Shown here one piece after another: positions 25,590 to 33,707 of a stretch of DNA of 64,000 nucleotides. A program made the translations under genes and the position numbers. The stretch covers positions 1 to 64,000 of the forward strand of contig NZ_LJHQ01000050.1 in the NCBI RefSeq assembly GCF_001295925.1, read 5' to 3'. Position 1 is the first letter of the stretch; each line of letters begins with the position of its first letter. The stretch comes from Allobosea sp. AAP35 (GTDB lineage Bacteria; Pseudomonadota; Alphaproteobacteria; Rhizobiales; Beijerinckiaceae). The notes beneath the pieces were generated by a model. The model searched no databases. It saw only the letters and a program-made list of their open reading frames with translations, and was not told the DNA's origin.

Positions 25590-26044
25590 GGCAACACCTT
25601 GATGATGACTTCGATCTCGACCGGCATGTTGCCCGGCAGCGAGCCCATGCCGACGGCCGAGCGGGCATGGCGCCCGTTCTCGCCGAGCACCGCAACGAAG
25701 AGGTCCGAGCAGCCATTGATGACCTTGGGCTGGTCGCCGAACTCCGGCACGGCATTGACCATGCCGAGCAGCTTGATGATTTCGACCTTGTCGAGCGAGC
25801 CGGCCACTTCCTTCATCGCCGCGAGCAGGCCGAGCCCGGTGTTCTTGGCGAATTCATAGGCCTGCTCGGTGGTGAACTCCTTGCCGACCTTGCCGGCGGG
25901 AATCGAGCCATCGGGATTGCGCGGCCCTTGCCCCGACAGGAAGACGAGGTCTCCGGCCTTCTTGAAGCGGACATAGTTTGCCATGGGCGCGGCCACTTCC
26001 GGCAAGCTCAGCCCCAGATCCTTCAGCTTCTGTTCGGCGCTCAT
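25586..26044 (-). CDS. RidA-family enamine/imine deaminase
   Basis: 152 residues. YjgF/YER057c/UK114 fold with VFLSGQGPRNPDGSIPAGKV, EFAKNTGLGLLAAMKEVAGS, and VEIIKLLGMVNAVPEF. These proteins hydrolyse reactive 2-aminoacrylate and related imines made by PLP dehydratases. It is coupled by a 4-bp overlap to the DSD1-type gene, matching that role. This subgroup (about 150 aa, YjgH/COG0251-like) is longer than classic RidA (about 128 aa), so it could act on a different imine. Confidence 0.9.
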   Translation of the reverse strand: MSAEQKLKDLGLSLPEVAAPMANYVRFKKAGDLVFLSGQGPRNPDGSIPAGKVGKEFTTEQAYEFAKNTGLGLLAAMKEVAGSLDKVEIIKLLGMVNAVPEFGDQPKVINGCSDLFVAVLGENGRHARSAVGMGSLPGNMPVEIEVIIKVLP

Positions 26045-26056
26045 GGGTGGTCCTTT

Positions 26057-26620
26057 TCAGATCAGGTTTGGTGTCGATGGAGTGGGGTTCGCCGCCGGCC
26101 CTGCCGGCGCACCGGATGGGAGAGCGCGCTCCAGATAACAGGCGGCATCGTCGTAGCTGGCGAGCTTCTTCGCAAGGGCGGGGTCATGCACGGCGTGAAA
26201 GCCCTGGCGCCGCCAGAAGCCGAGCGAGCCGTCGATGGCAACGAGCGCGAGGCAGGACAGGCCGGCGTCGGTGGCGATCTCCGCCAGCCTCGCGACGACC
26301 ATGCCCCCTGCCCCGCTGCCGCGCGCCGCTGGGAGCAGCGCGAGATCGTGGATGTAGAAGCAGCCGGCCTGCATCGGCAGCGCGCCCAGCAGGCTGTTCA
26401 GGGCCGGCGGCGCGGCGCAGTGCCAAGGGTGGGCGACGACATAGCCGATCGGGCCGCCTGCGCCTTCCAGCACGAGGCAACCTTGCGGACACAGGCGCAG
26501 CCGCTCGGCAAAGACCGCCTCGTCTTCCGGGTAGTCCGGATGCACCACGGCCGCGACCGCCATGACGGCCGGCAGGTCGGTTGCGGTCATGGGACGGCAA
26601 GTGGGTTGAGCAACTGGCAT
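26057..26620 (-). CDS. GNAT-family N-acetyltransferase
   Basis: 187 residues from ATG 26620, chosen so the family-typical CRPMTATDLPAVMAVA start of strand 1 is included; upstream codons lie within a repeat. The acetyl-CoA-binding segment is LLPAARGSGAGGMVVARLAE and the C-terminal part LGFWRRQGFHAV is also typical. It acetylates an unknown small molecule or amino group. It sits 12 bp upstream of RidA in the same operon, next to a predicted N-acyl amino acid hydrolase. Confidence 0.85.
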   Translation of the reverse strand: MPVAQPTCRPMTATDLPAVMAVAAVVHPDYPEDEAVFAERLRLCPQGCLVLEGAGGPIGYVVAHPWHCAAPPALNSLLGALPMQAGCFYIHDLALLPAARGSGAGGMVVARLAEIATDAGLSCLALVAIDGSLGFWRRQGFHAVHDPALAKKLASYDDAACYLERALPSGAPAGPAANPTPSTPNLI

Positions 26621-26632
26621 TTTGGGCCAATC

Positions 26633-26709
26633 CGTCATTGCGAGCGCAGCGAAGCAATCCAGGAAAGCGTCGAGCAAGCACTGGATTGCTTAGCTGCGCT
26701 CGCAATGAC
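26633..26709. repeat. REP-like palindromic element, family B
   Basis: A 77-bp palindrome: CGTCATTGCGAGCGCAGCGA and AGCAATCCAG on the left, CTGGATTGCTTAGC and GCTCGCAATGAC on the right. This CATTGCGAGC family is common between genes in Hyphomicrobiales. A decayed relative is at 36115-36190. It lies between the amidohydrolase and acetyltransferase genes of one operon. Confidence 0.85.
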
Positions 26710-26734
26710 TCGTGGATGCGAGCCGCGCCTTCGC

Positions 26735-27898
26735 TCAGGCCGCGACCTTCTTGAACTTGTTCGTCCGCTTGGGATGCCACCAGGCGCCCTTGAGCACCAC
26801 GCCCTCGGAGACGATCTTGCGGTCGCCGGTCATGTGCTCGCCGGTGACGTCGGCATAGTCGAACCTGCCTTCCTTCACCGTCAGGATTGTCGCGTCGCCG
26901 AGCGAACCGACCTTGAGCGAGCCGTATTCTGGGCGCTTCAACGCCATCGCCGCATTCACGGTCGAGGCCGCGACGACGTCGTTCAGGCTCATGCCCATCA
27001 GCAGGAACTTCGACATCGTGGTGACCTGGTCAAAGGCCGGCCCGTCGATGCAAAGCTTGTGCACGTCTGACGAGATCACATCCGGCTCGAAGCCGTTGGC
27101 GAGCATGGCCCGCGTCGTCTTGAAGGAGAACGAGCCCTTGCCATGGCCGATGTCGAAGATGACGCCCCGCTTCCGGGCGGCCAGCACCTCGGGCTTGACC
27201 GTGCCCTGCGCCGTGCAGGGCGCGTTCGGGAAGGGGCGGAAGGCGTGGGTGAGCACGTCGCCGGGGCGCAGCATGTTGACCACCTCCTCATAGGATGGCG
27301 GCGGATGGTCGATATGGCACATCAGCGGCATGCCGACCTCGTTGGCGACCTGCAGCGCGATGTTGAGCGGGGCCGTGCCCTGGTCGCCCGAGGCATGCAG
27401 GCCAACGCGGACCTTGATGCCGACGATCAGGTCGCGGTTCTTGTCGGCGACCTCGGCGCAGTCGATCGGATTCATCATCGCCATGTCGCGGCTCTCGCCG
27501 ACCATGACGCGATGGTCGAAGCCGTAAATGCCGGCATGGCTGACATGGAGATAGGCGAGGATGCGCGCCTGGCTGCGCTCGATCACGTGCTTGCGGAAGC
27601 CCGGCCAGTTGCCGGGTCCGGCCGAGCCGGTATCGACCGAGGTCGTGACGCCGGACGCCCTGCAGAACTCGTCGGCATCGATGCCCAGCGAAGTGCCACC
27701 CCAATAGACATGGGTGTGCAGGTCGATCAGGCCCGGCGTGACGATGTAGCCGGAGACATCGCGGATTTCCTTGGCGCCCTTCAAATCCTTGCCGAAGCCC
27801 GAGACTTTTCCGTCGGTAAAGGCGACGTCGAGGACACCGTCATGCTTCTGCGAGGGGTCGATGACGCGCCCGCCCTTGAGGATGAGATCGTGGGTCAT
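26735..27898 (-). CDS. Amidohydrolase/deacetylase, COG3964 (dihydroorotase-like)
   Basis: 387 residues from ATG 27898. Amidohydrolase-superfamily metal site: HTH (H61/H63 in LIDLHTHVYWGG), a Lys in IVGIKVRVGLHASG that may be carboxylated, His in MCHIDHPPPSYEE and LTHAFRPFPN, and Asp/His in SSDVHK. Homologues in COG3964 are often labelled dihydroorotase but are better viewed as deacetylases or esterases of N-acetyl or O-acetyl acids. In this cluster of carbamoylases and D-amino acid enzymes, an N-acyl amino acid substrate is plausible but unproven. Confidence 0.87.
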   Translation of the reverse strand: MTHDLILKGGRVIDPSQKHDGVLDVAFTDGKVSGFGKDLKGAKEIRDVSGYIVTPGLIDLHTHVYWGGTSLGIDADEFCRASGVTTSVDTGSAGPGNWPGFRKHVIERSQARILAYLHVSHAGIYGFDHRVMVGESRDMAMMNPIDCAEVADKNRDLIVGIKVRVGLHASGDQGTAPLNIALQVANEVGMPLMCHIDHPPPSYEEVVNMLRPGDVLTHAFRPFPNAPCTAQGTVKPEVLAARKRGVIFDIGHGKGSFSFKTTRAMLANGFEPDVISSDVHKLCIDGPAFDQVTTMSKFLLMGMSLNDVVAASTVNAAMALKRPEYGSLKVGSLGDATILTVKEGRFDYADVTGEHMTGDRKIVSEGVVLKGAWWHPKRTNKFKKVAA

Positions 27899-27953
27899 TT
27901 CGGCAGTTCCCCCTTGGCAGGCATGACAAAACAGATGTGGCCGAGAACGGGGC

Positions 27954-28352
27954 TCAAACCCAGTTCTCGACACGCAGACCGGGCATGCGGTCAAACTCGC
28001 GACGGTTGTTGGTTACGATGATCAGGCCCCGGCTGCGGGCATGGGCGCCGATCTGGGTGTCGAGGGGGCCACACGGCGTGCCGGCGCGCGCCAGAGCCGC
28101 TCGCAATTCTCCATAGTGAGCGGCGGCCTGCTCATCGAACGGCAGGACGGGCATCCTGTCGGCGAAGCGTTCCAGCGCTTCAAAATTCTGCGCTCGTCGA
28201 TCGGACTTTTCGGCTCCGTATTTCAGCTCTCCGAGCGTGACGGTGGACATGCAGATCCGGCCGTTTGCGTCTTTGAAATGCTGTCGCAGAGCGGGCAGCT
28301 TGTCCTTGATCAGGTAGATGCAGATATCCGTGTCTAGCATGTAAGCCAGCAT
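27954..28352 (-). CDS. vapC: VapC-type PIN-domain toxin ribonuclease
   Basis: 132 residues. PIN fold with acidic residues D7/D9 (YMLDTDICIYLIK), E42 (STVTLGELKYG), D98 (GPLDTQIGAHA) and the C-terminal TNNRREFDRMPGL. VapC toxins are Mg-dependent endoribonucleases of tRNA or rRNA. Its ATG overlaps the vapB stop by one base (TGATG). The 3' end lies 55 bp upstream of the amidohydrolase gene, in the same direction. Confidence 0.93.
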   Translation of the reverse strand: MLAYMLDTDICIYLIKDKLPALRQHFKDANGRICMSTVTLGELKYGAEKSDRRAQNFEALERFADRMPVLPFDEQAAAHYGELRAALARAGTPCGPLDTQIGAHARSRGLIIVTNNRREFDRMPGLRVENWV

Positions 28353-28603
28353 CAGAATTCTTCGCGTTCCTCGGCCGCCAAAGGCTGGTCCCGTGTCACC
28401 ATAAAATCTTCACTCGCAAAGGGGCCGTTGTCGAAGAAGTCATCCCAACTCTTGCCTTTGGGCACGACCAATACCCCTGAACCCTGCTTGATGATCTCGA
28501 CCTCCGTCACCTCCGGCGGGAAGGCGAGTTCCTTCGGCAGGCGCACCGCCTGAGTCCGGTTCGTCACGAAGAGTTTGGTGGTTGCTCGGGTTTTCGCCAG
28601 CAT
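28352..28603 (-). CDS. vapB: VapB-type AbrB/MazE-fold antitoxin
   Basis: 83 residues from ATG 28603 (GGAGG 5 bp upstream); a GTG two codons earlier overlaps the ribosome site. The N-terminal swapped-hairpin DNA-binding domain has TKLFVTNRTQAVRLPKELAF and VEIIKQGSGVLVVPKG. The acidic C-terminus (WDDFFDNGPFASEDF, PLAAEEREEF) is the toxin-binding tail. It neutralises VapC and represses the operon through the palindrome just upstream. Confidence 0.92.
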   Translation of the reverse strand: MLAKTRATTKLFVTNRTQAVRLPKELAFPPEVTEVEIIKQGSGVLVVPKGKSWDDFFDNGPFASEDFMVTRDQPLAAEEREEF

Positions 28604-28613
28604 CGTCACCTCC

Positions 28614-28634
28614 GTATATCCAAGGCGGATATAC
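28614..28634. promoter_or_regulatory. vapBC operator palindrome
   Basis: Perfect 8-bp arms, GTATATCC (28614-28621) and GGATATAC (28627-28634), with a 5-bp centre, immediately upstream of the vapB ribosome site. This is the usual placement of a VapB autoregulatory site. Confidence 0.8.
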
Positions 28635-28670
28635 TACACTTCCACCCAAGAACCGGCAAGCCTGATGCCC

Positions 28671-29612
28671 TCATGCCGGCCCCACCGCGCCCTTGCGCTC
28701 GACGATGAGCCCATAAGCCTGCGGCTCGCGGTGCTTGGCGAAGTTGAAGGTCGAAGCCTTGGAGCTTTTGCCCAGATCCATGTCGCATCGCGCGATCACC
28801 AGTTCGTCGCCCTCCGTTACCGCCTGCGCGACGACCTCGCCGGTCGGGGCGATGATGCAGGTGCCGCCAATCTGATCGACACCGGCCTCCAGACCTGCCT
28901 TGGCGACGCCGACGACCCAGGTCGCGTTCTGGTAGGCACCGGCCTGCATCACGAGCTGGTTGTGGAAATTGCCGAGCCGGTCATGGTCAGGCGCGGGCGG
29001 GTTGTGCTTGGGCGTGTTGTAGCCGAGCACGATCAGCTCGACGTCCTGCAGACCCATCGCACGGTAGCTTTCCGGCCAGCGCCGATCGTTGCAGATCATC
29101 ATGCCGATATGAGCATCCATCGTCCGCCAGACGGGCCAGCCGAGATTGCCGGTCTCGAAATAGCGCTTCTCGAGGTTCTGGAACGGTGCTTCGGGGCGGT
29201 GTTCGGAGTGCCCCGGCAGATGAATCTTGCGGTATTTGCCGACGATCGCGCCTGATTTGTCGACGAGGATCGCGGTGTTGAAGCGGCGCTTGCGGCCCTC
29301 TTCCTGTGCCAGTTCGCAATAGCCGAGATGGAAGCCCACGCCGAGGCGCCTGGCCTCCTCGAACAGCGGCGCGGTCTCGTTTGACGGCATCGCGCTTTCG
29401 AAATGGCTGTCGATTTCGTCCTCGTCGTCGATCCACCAATGCGGGAAGAAGGCGGTCAGCGCCGCTTCCGGATAGACGATGAGATCGGCGCCATGCGCCT
29501 TGGCCTGGCGCATCAGGTCGATCATGCGGGCGACGGCCGAGGCCCGGCTCTCGTCGCGCTGGATCGGGCCGAGCTGCGCTGCGGCGATGGTCAGAATTCG
29601 GCTCACCGGCAT
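28671..29612 (-). CDS. N-carbamoyl-D-amino acid hydrolase (nitrilase superfamily)
   Basis: 313 residues, full length for D-carbamoylases (about 304). Catalytic triad: E49 (IVYPEAALTAFFP), K129 (KYRKIHLPGH) and C174 (MMICNDRRWPES). Regions RKRRFNTAILVDKSG, YNTPKHNPPAPDHD, FNFAKHREPQAYGLI and LEKRYFETGNLG match the Agrobacterium D-carbamoylase closely, from memory. It hydrolyses N-carbamoyl-D-amino acids to D-amino acid + CO2 + NH3. It lies 16 bp downstream of a dipeptide-type permease gene, so uptake and hydrolysis are co-transcribed. Confidence 0.92.
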   Translation of the reverse strand: MPVSRILTIAAAQLGPIQRDESRASAVARMIDLMRQAKAHGADLIVYPEAALTAFFPHWWIDDEDEIDSHFESAMPSNETAPLFEEARRLGVGFHLGYCELAQEEGRKRRFNTAILVDKSGAIVGKYRKIHLPGHSEHRPEAPFQNLEKRYFETGNLGWPVWRTMDAHIGMMICNDRRWPESYRAMGLQDVELIVLGYNTPKHNPPAPDHDRLGNFHNQLVMQAGAYQNATWVVGVAKAGLEAGVDQIGGTCIIAPTGEVVAQAVTEGDELVIARCDMDLGKSSKASTFNFAKHREPQAYGLIVERKGAVGPA

Positions 29613-29628
29613 ATCTCCACCACAGGCG

Positions 29629-30537
29629 TCAGAGCGCCTTGGCCAGCCTTGGATCGAGCGAGTCGCGCAGGCCGTCGCCGAGCAGGTTCACCGCGAGCAC
29701 GGTGATCGACAGGAAGATCGCCGGGAACAGGATGATGTGCGGCTTGACCTGCCAGAGAGCGCGCCCCTCGGCCATGATGTTGCCCCATGACGGCGTCGCC
29801 GGCGGGATGCCGGCGCCGATGAAGGACAGGATCGCCTCGATGATCATGGCGCTGGCGCAGATATAGGTCGCCTGCACGCTCATCGGCGCGAACGTATTGG
29901 GCAGGATATGGCGGAAGATGATGCGCGGCGTGCGGGCACCGTTGGCGATCGCCGCCTCGACATAGGGCTGCTCGCGCAGAGACAGGACCACGCCGCGCAC
30001 GAGGCGCGCGACGCGCGGGATCTCGGCGATGGTGATCGCGATGATGACGTTCTGGACCGAGCCGCGGGTCAGCGCCATCAGCGCGATGGCGAGCAGGATC
30101 GGAGGGATCGACATCATGCCGTCGATGATGCGCATGACGATGCCGTCGGCCCAGCGCACGAATCCGGCGAAGAGGCCGATCGCCAGGCCGATCACCGAGG
30201 ACAGGATCGCCACGCTGAAGCCGACGACCAGCGAGACCCGCGCGCCGTAGACGACGCGGGAGTAGATGTCGCGGCCCAGCATGTCGGTGCCGAACCAGTA
30301 CAGCTCGGAGGGCACGCGGGTGCGCCGCGAGGTGGCGATCGCAGTGGGGTCGACCGTCCAGAGCAGCGGGGCGAAGAGGCCGATCAAAGCCATCAGCACC
30401 AGCAGGAAGCCGCCGATCGAGACGGCCGGATGACGGCGCAGATAGCGCTGGAAGCGGGTGAAGCGTCCAGGCAGCGGCGCGATGCCCGGCTCGGACGACG
30501 CTGCCAGCACCGCCGGCGCCGGGAGGGAGCTTTGCAT
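29629..30537 (-). CDS. Dipeptide-type ABC transporter permease (DppC-like)
   Basis: 302 residues from ATG 30537; a longer frame upstream is a shadow of the next gene. DppC signature: PSELYWFGTDMLGRDIYSRV, the EAA loop (AAIANGARTPRIIFRHILPN) and the C-terminal NLLGDGLRDSLDPR. It starts 2 bp after the DppB-like gene stop. It is half of the second dipeptide-type channel in this window, again with no ATPase gene beside it. Confidence 0.93.
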   Translation of the reverse strand: MQSSLPAPAVLAASSEPGIAPLPGRFTRFQRYLRRHPAVSIGGFLLVLMALIGLFAPLLWTVDPTAIATSRRTRVPSELYWFGTDMLGRDIYSRVVYGARVSLVVGFSVAILSSVIGLAIGLFAGFVRWADGIVMRIIDGMMSIPPILLAIALMALTRGSVQNVIIAITIAEIPRVARLVRGVVLSLREQPYVEAAIANGARTPRIIFRHILPNTFAPMSVQATYICASAMIIEAILSFIGAGIPPATPSWGNIMAEGRALWQVKPHIILFPAIFLSITVLAVNLLGDGLRDSLDPRLAKAL

Positions 30538-30539
30538 CG

Positions 30540-31481
30540 TCAATAGCGTATCCTCGGATCGACGATCGTGTAGGTCAGGTCGATGAGCAGGTTCACCAGC
30601 ACGTAGACCAGGCTGAACATCAAGACGACGCCCTGGATCACAGGATAGTCGCGCCTCAAAATCGCATCGACAGTGAGCCGGCCGAGACCGGGAATGGCAA
30701 AGACGCTTTCGGTGACCACCGCGCCGCCGATCAGGAGCGCGATGCCGATGCCGATGATGGTGACGATTGGCACAGCGGCGTTCTTCAACGCATGGAGGAA
30801 GAGCACCTCGCGCTGCCCGACGCCCTTGGCCTGGGCGGTGCGGACATAGTCCTGCTGCAGCACCTCGAGCATGGTCGCCCGGGTGATGCGCGCGATCAGC
30901 GCAATATAGACCAGCCCAAGCGTGACCGAGGGCAGGATCAGGTTTCGAAGCCAGGGCCACAGCCCTTGCGACAGCGGCGTGTAGCCTTGCACCGGCAGCC
31001 AATCGAGCTGAAGCGCGAAGACATAGGCGAGGAGATAGCCAACGACGAAGACCGGCACGGAGAAGCCGAAGACAGCGAAGGCCATGGCGCCGCGATCGAT
31101 CCAGGTGCCCGCCTTCCAGGCGGCGATCACCCCCATCGGAACGGCGATGGTCACCGCGAAGATCAGCGTCACCACCATCAAGGACAGCGTCGGCTCGATG
31201 CGCTGCGCGATGAGTTGCGTCACCGGCAAGGCCGTGAAGATCGAGGTTCCCAGATCACCCTGAAGCACCCGAAACGACCATTCGGCAAAGCGCACCAGAT
31301 AGGGCCGGTCCAGACCCAGGCTGGCGCGGATTTTCTCGACATCGGCCGGCGAGGCCTGGTCCCCGGCGATGACGGCGGCGGGATCGCCCGGCGCGATATA
31401 AAGCAGGGAGAAGACAAACAGCGCCACGAAGGCCATCACCGGGATGGTCGTGAAGATCCGTCTGATAATGAAGGACAACAT
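30540..31481 (-). CDS. Dipeptide-type ABC transporter permease (DppB-like)
   Basis: 313 residues, six helices, with IIRRIFTTIPVMAFVALFVF, SLLYIAPGDPAAVIAGDQ and the EAA loop (TAQAKGVGQREVLFLHALKN). It pairs with the following DppC-like permease. It is downstream of the substrate-binding-protein gene at 31647, separated by 165 bp. Confidence 0.93.
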   Translation of the reverse strand: MLSFIIRRIFTTIPVMAFVALFVFSLLYIAPGDPAAVIAGDQASPADVEKIRASLGLDRPYLVRFAEWSFRVLQGDLGTSIFTALPVTQLIAQRIEPTLSLMVVTLIFAVTIAVPMGVIAAWKAGTWIDRGAMAFAVFGFSVPVFVVGYLLAYVFALQLDWLPVQGYTPLSQGLWPWLRNLILPSVTLGLVYIALIARITRATMLEVLQQDYVRTAQAKGVGQREVLFLHALKNAAVPIVTIIGIGIALLIGGAVVTESVFAIPGLGRLTVDAILRRDYPVIQGVVLMFSLVYVLVNLLIDLTYTIVDPRIRY

Positions 31482-31646
31482 TGCGGCTGATACGCCCCTG
31501 GCCAGTCGACACGGGAATCTGACGGCGCCGCCCCATTTGGGGAGGGCGCGGCGAGGATCGCGAGGCCGCGCGCTGGCGCGCGGCCCGATCGATGCGGGGC
31601 GGAAGTTCGCCTGTCATGGGCGAACAGCCCGCCCCGCCCGAGGGTG

Positions 31647-33248
31647 TCAGGCCTTGGAGACGCCCCACAGGACCGGGAACGGCCCGCTGGTGACGCCCGA
31701 GACGTTCTTCCGCCAGGCCTGGTAGCCGAGATAGAAGCCTGTCGGGCAGTAGACGACGTTTTCGACAGCGGCCTTGTTGAGCCGGCCCATCACCATCTTC
31801 TCCTCGGCCAGGTCCTTCGCGGCGAACCAGTTGGTGACCTCGGTCTCGACGGCCGGCACGTCGGGCCAGCCGAACCAGGCCTTGTCGCCATTGGCGCGCA
31901 CGGCGGTGTAGGAGGCCGGGTTCACGCAGTCGGCGCCGGCATGCCAGGTGTGGAACATGCTCCAGCCGCCCTGCGCCGGCGGCGTCTTCTGGGCGCGGCG
32001 GGCACCGACGGTGCCCCAGTCGGTGGCGACGAAATCGACCTTCATGCCGATGCTCTTGAGCAGTTCGGCGGTGACGTCGCCCATCGACTTGGTGGCCGCC
32101 ATGTCCTGCGCGACGACGCAGATCACGGGCTCGCCCTTGTAGCCGGACTCCGCCAGCAGCTTCTTGGCCTCGGCGACGCTCTTCTTCTTCATCATCTCGC
32201 CGCCCTCCTCGGTGTAGAGGGGCGTGCCGGGCGTGAAGAAGCCGGCCATTGACTTCCAGAGCTTGTCATCGTCGCCGATGATCGAGCGCATGTATTCTTC
32301 TTGGTTCAACGCCGTCATCACCGCCTGGCGCACCTTCACGTTGTTGAAGGGCGGGTGCAGGTGGTTCATGCGGAAGGCGCCGATATTGCCGAGCGGATCG
32401 CCGATATCGACGCTGACATTGGCATTCTTCTTGAGGACCGGCACGAGATCCGCCAGCGGGGTTTCCCACCAGTCGACCTCGCCATTCTGGAGCGCCGCGG
32501 CGGCGGTGGCCGGATCGGGCATGATCACCCATTCGATCCGGTCGAACATCATGACCTTGCCGCCCGAGAGCCAGTCCGGCTTTTCGGAGCGGGGCTTGTA
32601 GTCCGCGAACTTCTCGAACACCGCCTTGGCGCCGGGAACCCACTCGCTGCGCACGAACTTCATCGGGCCCGAGCCGATATATTCGGTGATCTGCGTGAAC
32701 GGGTCCGTCTTGGCGATGCGCTCCGGCATGATGAAGGTGCAGGGCGAATTGTTCTTGCCGAGCGCGAGCAGCATCTTCGGATAGGGCTTGTTGAGCACCC
32801 ATTTCCAGCTCATCTCGTCGACCGGCGCGAGTTCGACCTCGATCGCCTTGATCATCAGGCCCATCGGGTCGCGGGCCTGCCAGCGCTTGAGGCTCTGGAC
32901 AACGTCCTTGGCCGTCACCGGCGCGCCGTCATGGAATTTGAGGCCGTCGCGCAGCTTGAAGGTCCAGGTCAGGCCGTCGGCGGAGACGGTCTCGGTTTCG
33001 ACCATCTGGCGCTGCGGCTGGAACTTCGAGTCGATGCCGTACAGCGTGTCCCAGACCAGGAGCGCGGCGTTGCGCACGACATATTGCGTGCCCCAGATCG
33101 GGTCGAAATTGGCCAGGTTCGCCTGCGGCACGAAGCGCAGCGTTTTCGCCCCAGCCGCGCCTTGCGCGAGGGCGGGCATGGCCAGGCCACCGGCTGCGGC
33201 CAGAGCCCCGGTTCCTGCCGCGGTCTTCAGAAATGTTCTGCGGTCCAT
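31647..33248 (-). CDS. Dipeptide-type ABC substrate-binding protein (Tat-exported)
   Basis: 533 residues from ATG 33248, with GGGGAGAG upstream. The N-terminus MDRRTFLKTAAGTGALAAAG is a textbook twin-arginine signal, cleavage near ALAQG. The mature SBP_bac_5 domain has KTLRFVPQANLANFDPIWGT, LTWTFKLRDGLKFHDGAPVT and ARDPMGLMIKAIEVEL. It feeds the DppBC-like permeases downstream. Its operon includes the D-carbamoylase, suggesting ligands such as N-carbamoyl or acylated amino acids rather than ordinary peptides; this is inference. Confidence 0.92.
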   Translation of the reverse strand: MDRRTFLKTAAGTGALAAAGGLAMPALAQGAAGAKTLRFVPQANLANFDPIWGTQYVVRNAALLVWDTLYGIDSKFQPQRQMVETETVSADGLTWTFKLRDGLKFHDGAPVTAKDVVQSLKRWQARDPMGLMIKAIEVELAPVDEMSWKWVLNKPYPKMLLALGKNNSPCTFIMPERIAKTDPFTQITEYIGSGPMKFVRSEWVPGAKAVFEKFADYKPRSEKPDWLSGGKVMMFDRIEWVIMPDPATAAAALQNGEVDWWETPLADLVPVLKKNANVSVDIGDPLGNIGAFRMNHLHPPFNNVKVRQAVMTALNQEEYMRSIIGDDDKLWKSMAGFFTPGTPLYTEEGGEMMKKKSVAEAKKLLAESGYKGEPVICVVAQDMAATKSMGDVTAELLKSIGMKVDFVATDWGTVGARRAQKTPPAQGGWSMFHTWHAGADCVNPASYTAVRANGDKAWFGWPDVPAVETEVTNWFAAKDLAEEKMVMGRLNKAAVENVVYCPTGFYLGYQAWRKNVSGVTSGPFPVLWGVSKA

Positions 33249-33707
33249 CGATCTCTCCCCTGAAACGGCAACCTCTAAGCGGGCGACCTTGGCGCGAGTT
33301 TGGGCAGAAAAATCCGCCGTGACAACTCGTCTGACCGGCCCACCGCAGGCGGCAGACAGCCTGCACGCTTCGTGCCAAACGGGACTGGTTGGCATTTCGA
33401 CGACATTCGGGCGCGGGAGGCCGTTTCGGGGCGCCGATTATTTATTTCGAGGTTTTACAGAGCCGGAGCGGAAACGGCGCCGTCGTCGCCTGCCTCATTG
33501 GCAGGCGGTTTGCGCCTCGGTCGGGGCGAACCGAAGGGCGCGCCGATCCGCGCCAAGGGCCGCGCGGACTCAAAGGCGGCGGCACCGGCTCTTGTGCGGG
33601 CAGGAAGATTTCACCGCCTGCCTAAGCTTCGCCAAGATCCGGACATTCAGTCCAAACTAGGCCGCGTCCTCGTTCCGACAACGTTGACGATGGCAGGGAG
33701 GCAACGG
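33249..33707. other. 459-bp gap between divergent genes, with a degenerate amidase-like stretch
   Basis: This gap separates the substrate-binding-protein gene (minus) from the amidohydrolase gene (plus). It holds an AT-richer patch (33435-33465) that may carry a promoter and the amidase-like relic described separately. An open plus-strand frame through it lacks a ribosome site and looks non-coding. Confidence 0.4.
33530..33589 (-). pseudogene. Relic of an amidase C-terminus
   Basis: Read on the minus strand, this segment encodes AGAAAFESARPLARIGAPFG. That matches 14 of 20 residues at the end of the intact amidase gene 1.1 kb away (RAAAAFEAARPFARIDAPVG). Upstream of it the frame meets a TGA (33613-33611) and the similarity stops. 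It is most easily read as the leftover 3' end of a second amidase gene. The match is short, so chance similarity in GC-rich sequence is not excluded. Confidence 0.45.

Noticed and set aside
30538..31002. Long N-terminal extension of the DppC-like permease
   Set aside because: It is a shadow of the overlapping DppB-like gene; the true ATG is at 30537, 2 bp after that gene's stop.
33300..33707. N-terminal extension of the amidohydrolase by 136 codons
   Set aside because: A good ribosome site and signal peptide begin at 33708. The extension is low-complexity and covers the amidase relic.
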